Shown here in pieces: positions 60,641 to 64,000 of a stretch of 64,000 nucleotides of DNA. The DNA is taken from positions 124,001 through 188,000 of the forward strand of contig JAJCXR010000050.1 of assembly GCA_029263315.1 (NCBI GenBank), in the 5' to 3' direction. The notes under the pieces are model-generated. The model was not told the origin of the DNA. It did no database searches and saw only the letters and a program-made list of their open reading frames with translations. The translations under genes and the position numbers were made by a program. Source of the DNA: Acidobacteriota bacterium (GTDB lineage Bacteria; Acidobacteriota; Thermoanaerobaculia; Multivoradales; J023). Position 1 is the first letter of the stretch; every line of letters starts with the position of its first letter.

Positions 60641-61861
60641 ATGGATCGACTGAAAGAGCTACGCATCGACCGCTCCGAACGCCCCACCAAGAAGTCACGC
60701 GGTGGCTTGGTGGCCGGCCTCATCGCCTTCGTGATCCTATTGATCGCCGCCGTCGCCTGGTGGCGTTGGCAAGACCAAACTCCCAAGGTCAAGGTGGCCA
60801 GCGTTGAGCTCGAGCGGGCGGGGGGTAGTCGCGACAACGCTGTGCTCGACGCCTCCGGCTACGTCACAGCGCGCCTCCGGGCCACCATTTCCTCGAAGGT
60901 GACCGGCAAGATCATGGGGGTCTTTGTCGAAGAGGGCATGGAGATCAAGAAGGGTCAACTACTGGCCCGCCTCGACGACGCCACCGCCCAACGCCAGGTG
61001 GCCTTGGCGGAAGCTCAGCTGAGCGCCGCCAAATCGTCCTTGGCGGAGACTAACGTGCGCCTGGCGGAGGCTCGCCTGGACCTTGGGCGCCAGCAAAAGT
61101 TGGTGGCCAGCGAGGTCACCTCGCAGGTGATTCTCGATACCGCCCAGGCCAACGTCGATGCCTGGCTGGCCCGCCTCGAAAACGAGCGCGAGCAAGTGGC
61201 CGTAGCCGAACGCACTTTGGATCTGCGACGTCAGGATTTAGACGACACCGAAATCCGCGCCCCCTTCAGCGGTGTGGCGGTGAGCAAAGACGCCCAACCA
61301 GGGGAGATGATTTCGCCGGTTTCGGCCGGTGGTGGTTTCACCCGAACCGGCATCTGCACCCTCGTCGACATGGCATCCCTGGAAATCGAAGTCGACGTCA
61401 ACGAGTCTTACATCAACCGGGTGGAGCCCAATCAGAGGATCGAGGCGACCTTGGACTCCTACCCCGACTGGCGCATCCCCGGCTACGTCATCACCACGAT
61501 ACCCACCGCCGATCGACAGAAGGCGACGGTGGCGGTACGTATCGCCTTCGATCAGCTCGACCCTCGCATCTTGCCCGATATGAGCGTCAAGGTGTCCTTC
61601 CTCGACGACGAAGCCGAGGTCAGCACCGACGAATCGGCGGCACCCCGCCTCACCGTGCCGACGACGGCAATTCGCACAATCGACGACAAGAACATTGTCT
61701 TCGTCCTACAAGGGGATCAGCTCGAACGCCGAGCCGTGCGCTTGGGTGCCGAATCCGCCGGACGCACCGTCATCGAAGCGGGAGTCAAGGCCGGCGAGAA
61801 GGTGATCGTTGAAGGCCCCGAGACGTTGGCCGGCGGCGATCGTGTCGAGGTCGAGCCGTGA
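60641..61861 (+). CDS. Periplasmic adaptor (HlyD/MacA-type membrane fusion protein)
   Basis: A 406-residue adaptor. One membrane segment at ~24-42 anchors it. A lipoyl half (I-S-S-K-V-T-G-K-I-M-G-V-F-V-E-E-G), a long coiled-coil hairpin at ~115-200, the second lipoyl half (I-R-A-P-F-S-G-V-A-V-S), a beta-barrel and a C-terminal domain follow. Such proteins connect an inner-membrane exporter to an outer-membrane channel. With the ATPase and two permeases downstream it forms a MacAB-like ABC export system; the outer-membrane partner is not in the window. Confidence 0.92.
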   Translation: MDRLKELRIDRSERPTKKSRGGLVAGLIAFVILLIAAVAWWRWQDQTPKVKVASVELERAGGSRDNAVLDASGYVTARLRATISSKVTGKIMGVFVEEGMEIKKGQLLARLDDATAQRQVALAEAQLSAAKSSLAETNVRLAEARLDLGRQQKLVASEVTSQVILDTAQANVDAWLARLENEREQVAVAERTLDLRRQDLDDTEIRAPFSGVAVSKDAQPGEMISPVSAGGGFTRTGICTLVDMASLEIEVDVNESYINRVEPNQRIEATLDSYPDWRIPGYVITTIPTADRQKATVAVRIAFDQLDPRILPDMSVKVSFLDDEAEVSTDESAAPRLTVPTTAIRTIDDKNIVFVLQGDQLERRAVRLGAESAGRTVIEAGVKAGEKVIVEGPETLAGGDRVEVEP

Positions 61862-61952
61862 GCCTCAGCCTGAGCTCATCGCCTGTCATGCTTTCGCCGA
61901 GCTTTAGCCGGCAACTACCTGAATACGACCTGCGCAACGAGGAGAGACCGCA

Positions 61953-62657
61953 ATGAGGCCAGAGAACGCTGACGAAGCTTTGCTTCGCCTCGCCGATGTC
62001 ACCAAGACCTACCAACGGGGCAGCGAAGTGGTGCACGTCCTCGATCATCTTGATCTCGACGTGCCCGAGGGGGACTTCCTCGCTCTCATGGGCCCATCGG
62101 GCTCCGGCAAGACGACCCTGCTCAACCTCATCGGGGGGCTCGATCGCCCCACCTCCGGCACCGTCGAGGTGGGCGGCGAACGCATCGACGATGCCTCCGG
62201 TAGCCAACTGGCCAAGTGGCGGTCGCGACATATCGGCTTCGTCTTTCAGTTCTACAATCTGCTGCCGGTCTTGACCGCCCAACGCAACGTCGAGCTGCCC
62301 TTGCTGCTCACCCCGCTCAGCCGCCAGCAGCGCAAGAAACATGTCGCCACCGCCCTCGAGCTGGTGGGCCTCGCCGACCGTGCCAAGCATTTCCCGCGGC
62401 AGCTCTCCGGCGGTCAGGAGCAGCGGGTGGGTATCGCCCGGGCCATTGTCAGCGACCCGACCATCCTGCTCTGCGACGAACCCACCGGTGATCTGGACCG
62501 CAAGTCCGGCGATGAGATCCTCGATCTGCTGGTGGCACTGAACCGCGATCATGGCAAGACCATCGTCATGGTGACCCACGATCCCCATGCGGCGTCCCGA
62601 GCCCGCCGTACCCTCTACCTGGAGAAGGGCCAGCTGGTCACGGAGGCCAACGTATGA
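61953..62657 (+). CDS. ABC transporter ATP-binding protein (MacB/LolD type)
   Basis: A 234-residue nucleotide-binding protein with every core motif: Walker A G-P-S-G-S-G-K-T-T, Q-loop F-V-F-Q-F-Y-N-L-L, signature L-S-G-G-Q-E-Q-R-V, Walker B I-L-L-C-D-E-P-T-G-D-L-D and the switch histidine in V-T-H-D. It belongs to the MacB/LolD/FtsE subgroup that pairs with FtsX-like permeases for lipoprotein, peptide or drug transport at the envelope. It overlaps the permease start as ATGA. A small gap of 91 bases follows the adaptor. Confidence 0.95.
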   Translation: MRPENADEALLRLADVTKTYQRGSEVVHVLDHLDLDVPEGDFLALMGPSGSGKTTLLNLIGGLDRPTSGTVEVGGERIDDASGSQLAKWRSRHIGFVFQFYNLLPVLTAQRNVELPLLLTPLSRQQRKKHVATALELVGLADRAKHFPRQLSGGQEQRVGIARAIVSDPTILLCDEPTGDLDRKSGDEILDLLVALNRDHGKTIVMVTHDPHAASRARRTLYLEKGQLVTEANV

Positions 62658-63805
62658 GCTTTCTGTCATTGATCTGGGCCAACCTGATGCGGAAAAAGAT
62701 CCGCACCTTCTTCACCGCCATCGCCATCTTCGTCGCCTTCATGCTCTTCGGTGGCCTGATGGCTTTCAAAGCCGCCTTCGGCGTTGGCATCGAGCTGGCC
62801 GGTATCGACCGGCTGATCCTGATTCACAAGACGGCGATCATCCAGCCCTTGCCCTTGGCCTACTTGCAGCGCATCCAATCCCAGGAAGGGGTGGAGGACG
62901 TCACCCACGCCAACTGGTTTGGCGGCGTCTACCAAGATGCAAGAAACTTCTTCCCCAAGATCGCGGTGGACGCCGAGAGCTATTTGCGTCTCTATCCCGA
63001 GATCAAGATGCAGGAAGGGGAGCGCGAGGCTTGGATGCGCAACCGCACCGGCGCCATCGTCGGCAAGGTGACAGCGGATCGCTTCGGCTGGAAGGTGGGG
63101 GACCGCATCCCCGTGCAGGGGGACATCTACCGCACCCAGGACGGTTCCCCTTGGGAATTCACCATCGAATCCATCTACACCAGCGACGACCCCAGCTTCG
63201 ACACCTCCAACCTGTTCTTCCACTACAAGTACTTGGAAGAGGCTTCCGGATCGGACGGCCAGGTGGGCTGGTACATCCTGCGCGTGGCAGATCCACAACA
63301 GTCGGCGGAAATCGCCAAGGGCCTCGACCAGCGGTTTGCCAACTCACCGGCCGAAACCAAGACCACCACCGAGAAGGCGTTCATCCAATCTTTCGCTAAT
63401 CAGACGGGCAACATCGCCGCCATCACCACCAACGTCGTCATCGTGGTCTTCTTCACCCTTTTGCTGGTGGCGGGCAATACCATGGCCCAGTCGGTGCGGG
63501 AGCGCATCAACGAGCTGGCGGTGCTCAAGACCCTCGGTTTCAGCGACGGCAAGGTGATGGGCATGGTGCTCGGTGAATCGCTGCTCTTGACCTTGGTGTC
63601 CGGCGCCCTAGGGTTGACTGCCATCGTCGTGCTGACCAATACGTTGAGCCTGGGCGGCTCGTTCTTGCCCACCTTTCACGTGCCGACCAACGCCCTATTA
63701 CCCGGCTTACTGCTGATGCTCTTCATGGGCCTGCTGGCCGGGCTCATCCCATCGTTTCAGGCCCTGCGCCTGAGCATCGTCGACGCCCTGTCGCGGAGGA
63801 CATGA
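62654..63805 (+). CDS. ABC transporter permease (FtsX/MacB-like), first of two
   Basis: A 383-residue permease: one N-terminal membrane helix (residues ~18-38), an exported domain of about 210 residues, and three C-terminal helices with M-A-Q-S-V-R-E-R-I-N-E-L-A-V-L-K-T-L-G-F, the coupling-helix mark of the FtsX group. It overlaps the ATPase gene and the next permease by ATGA at both ends, so all three are made together. Confidence 0.93.
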   Translation: MSFLSLIWANLMRKKIRTFFTAIAIFVAFMLFGGLMAFKAAFGVGIELAGIDRLILIHKTAIIQPLPLAYLQRIQSQEGVEDVTHANWFGGVYQDARNFFPKIAVDAESYLRLYPEIKMQEGEREAWMRNRTGAIVGKVTADRFGWKVGDRIPVQGDIYRTQDGSPWEFTIESIYTSDDPSFDTSNLFFHYKYLEEASGSDGQVGWYILRVADPQQSAEIAKGLDQRFANSPAETKTTTEKAFIQSFANQTGNIAAITTNVVIVVFFTLLLVAGNTMAQSVRERINELAVLKTLGFSDGKVMGMVLGESLLLTLVSGALGLTAIVVLTNTLSLGGSFLPTFHVPTNALLPGLLLMLFMGLLAGLIPSFQALRLSIVDALSRRT

Positions 63806-64000
63806 GCATGTCTGGACTCATCCGATGGTTGGAACAGGTGTGGAGCGTCACCGTCTTCAGCCTGCTCGGCCTCAAGCAACGGCTCGGCTCGTCGTTGGTG
63901 ACCATCATCGGCATCGCCGGCGTGGTGGTGGTATTTATCGGCATCCTGTCGGTGGCCAGCGGCTTCCGCAAGACCCTGCAGACCACCGGTGACCCGGAAA
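63802..64000 (+). CDS. Second ABC transporter permease, N-terminal part (cut by window edge)
   Basis: The frame opens at the ATG of an ATGA overlap with the first permease and is open for 66 codons to the window edge. A short amphipathic start is followed by L-G-S-S-L-V-T-I-I-G-I-A-G-V-V-V-V-F, the first membrane helix, and F-R-K-T-L-Q, the pattern of MacB/FtsX permeases. It is probably the partner half of the exporter. Confidence 0.85.
   Translation, partial: MSMSGLIRWLEQVWSVTVFSLLGLKQRLGSSLVTIIGIAGVVVVFIGILSVASGFRKTLQTTGDPE

Noticed and set aside
1..64000. tRNA, rRNA, CRISPR arrays, insertion sequences or phage genes
   Set aside because: I looked through all gaps and saw no cloverleaf, spaced direct-repeat array, transposase or integrase.

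Overview
The window is GC-rich DNA, densely coding on both strands, with no rRNA, tRNA or CRISPR array that I could see. The gene mix suggests a free-living Gram-negative bacterium: lipoproteins and an envelope export system, TRAP transport, HflK/HflC, bactofilin, a large Ser/Thr kinase, VCBS/ASPIC proteins, a gingipain-type peptidase, a bacterial deoxyhypusine-synthase homologue and an HMG-CoA synthase. This set is common in Acidobacteriota (for example Thermoanaerobaculia-like lineages) and related phyla. That placement is inference from gene content only.

Layout. 1-3.7 kb: the 5' end of speA (arginine decarboxylase, running off the left edge), divergent from a deoxyhypusine-synthase-like gene, then a DUF442-type phosphatase and a YfcC-like carrier. 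3.9-12.1 kb: a co-oriented block of exported proteins (C25 peptidase, Fn3-like protein, TPR protein, VCBS/ASPIC protein, M2 peptidase); the last three are joined by ATGA overlaps. 12.1-14.8 kb: a toxin-antitoxin-like island of visibly lower GC (XRE-ImmA/IrrE with DUF4411, then VapBC with a double-dyad operator). 14.9-25.0 kb: MMPL exporter, HMG-CoA synthase, CPA antiporter, DinB protein, alanine racemase behind a strongly structured leader, a MarR regulator with a doxX-snoaL pair that shares its candidate operator, and DUF1820. 25.1-27.5 kb: the first copy of a ~190-bp dispersed repeat, hflC-hflK in inverted order, and a convergent bactofilin.

27.6-33.3 kb (minus strand): a tightly coupled operon of molybdopterin oxidoreductase, a large membrane-anchored P-loop ATPase and an MscS channel. 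I do not recognise this combination. 33.5-45.8 kb (minus strand): a copper/oxidation cluster. In transcription order it holds an 835-aa secreted protein, SCO, PCu(A)C, a cytochrome c fusion, a 1762-aa multicopper oxidase resembling the giant Mn(II) oxidases, and a protein with two non-catalytic FGE-like domains. The 835-aa protein and the giant oxidase appear to share a C-terminal module. SCO and PCu(A)C are expected to supply copper, the oxidase to act on an extracytoplasmic substrate, and the cytochrome to pass electrons on.

46.3-64 kb: a PDZ/GAF Ser/Thr kinase preceded by a perfect 12-bp inverted repeat, an alpha/beta hydrolase, the second copy of the dispersed repeat, a DinB protein, a TetR regulator with a visible promoter/operator, an MscS-DUF432 pair, a TRAP transporter (dctQMP) followed by a DUF4097 protein, galactokinase, a Cys/Met-metabolism PLP enzyme, and a MacAB-type adaptor/ATPase/permease/permease operon that starts behind 17-bp dyad iterons and runs off the right edge. 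The strongest candidates for something undescribed are the Mo-oxidoreductase/ATPase/MscS operon, the giant-oxidase cluster with its shared C-terminal module, and the dispersed structured repeat.
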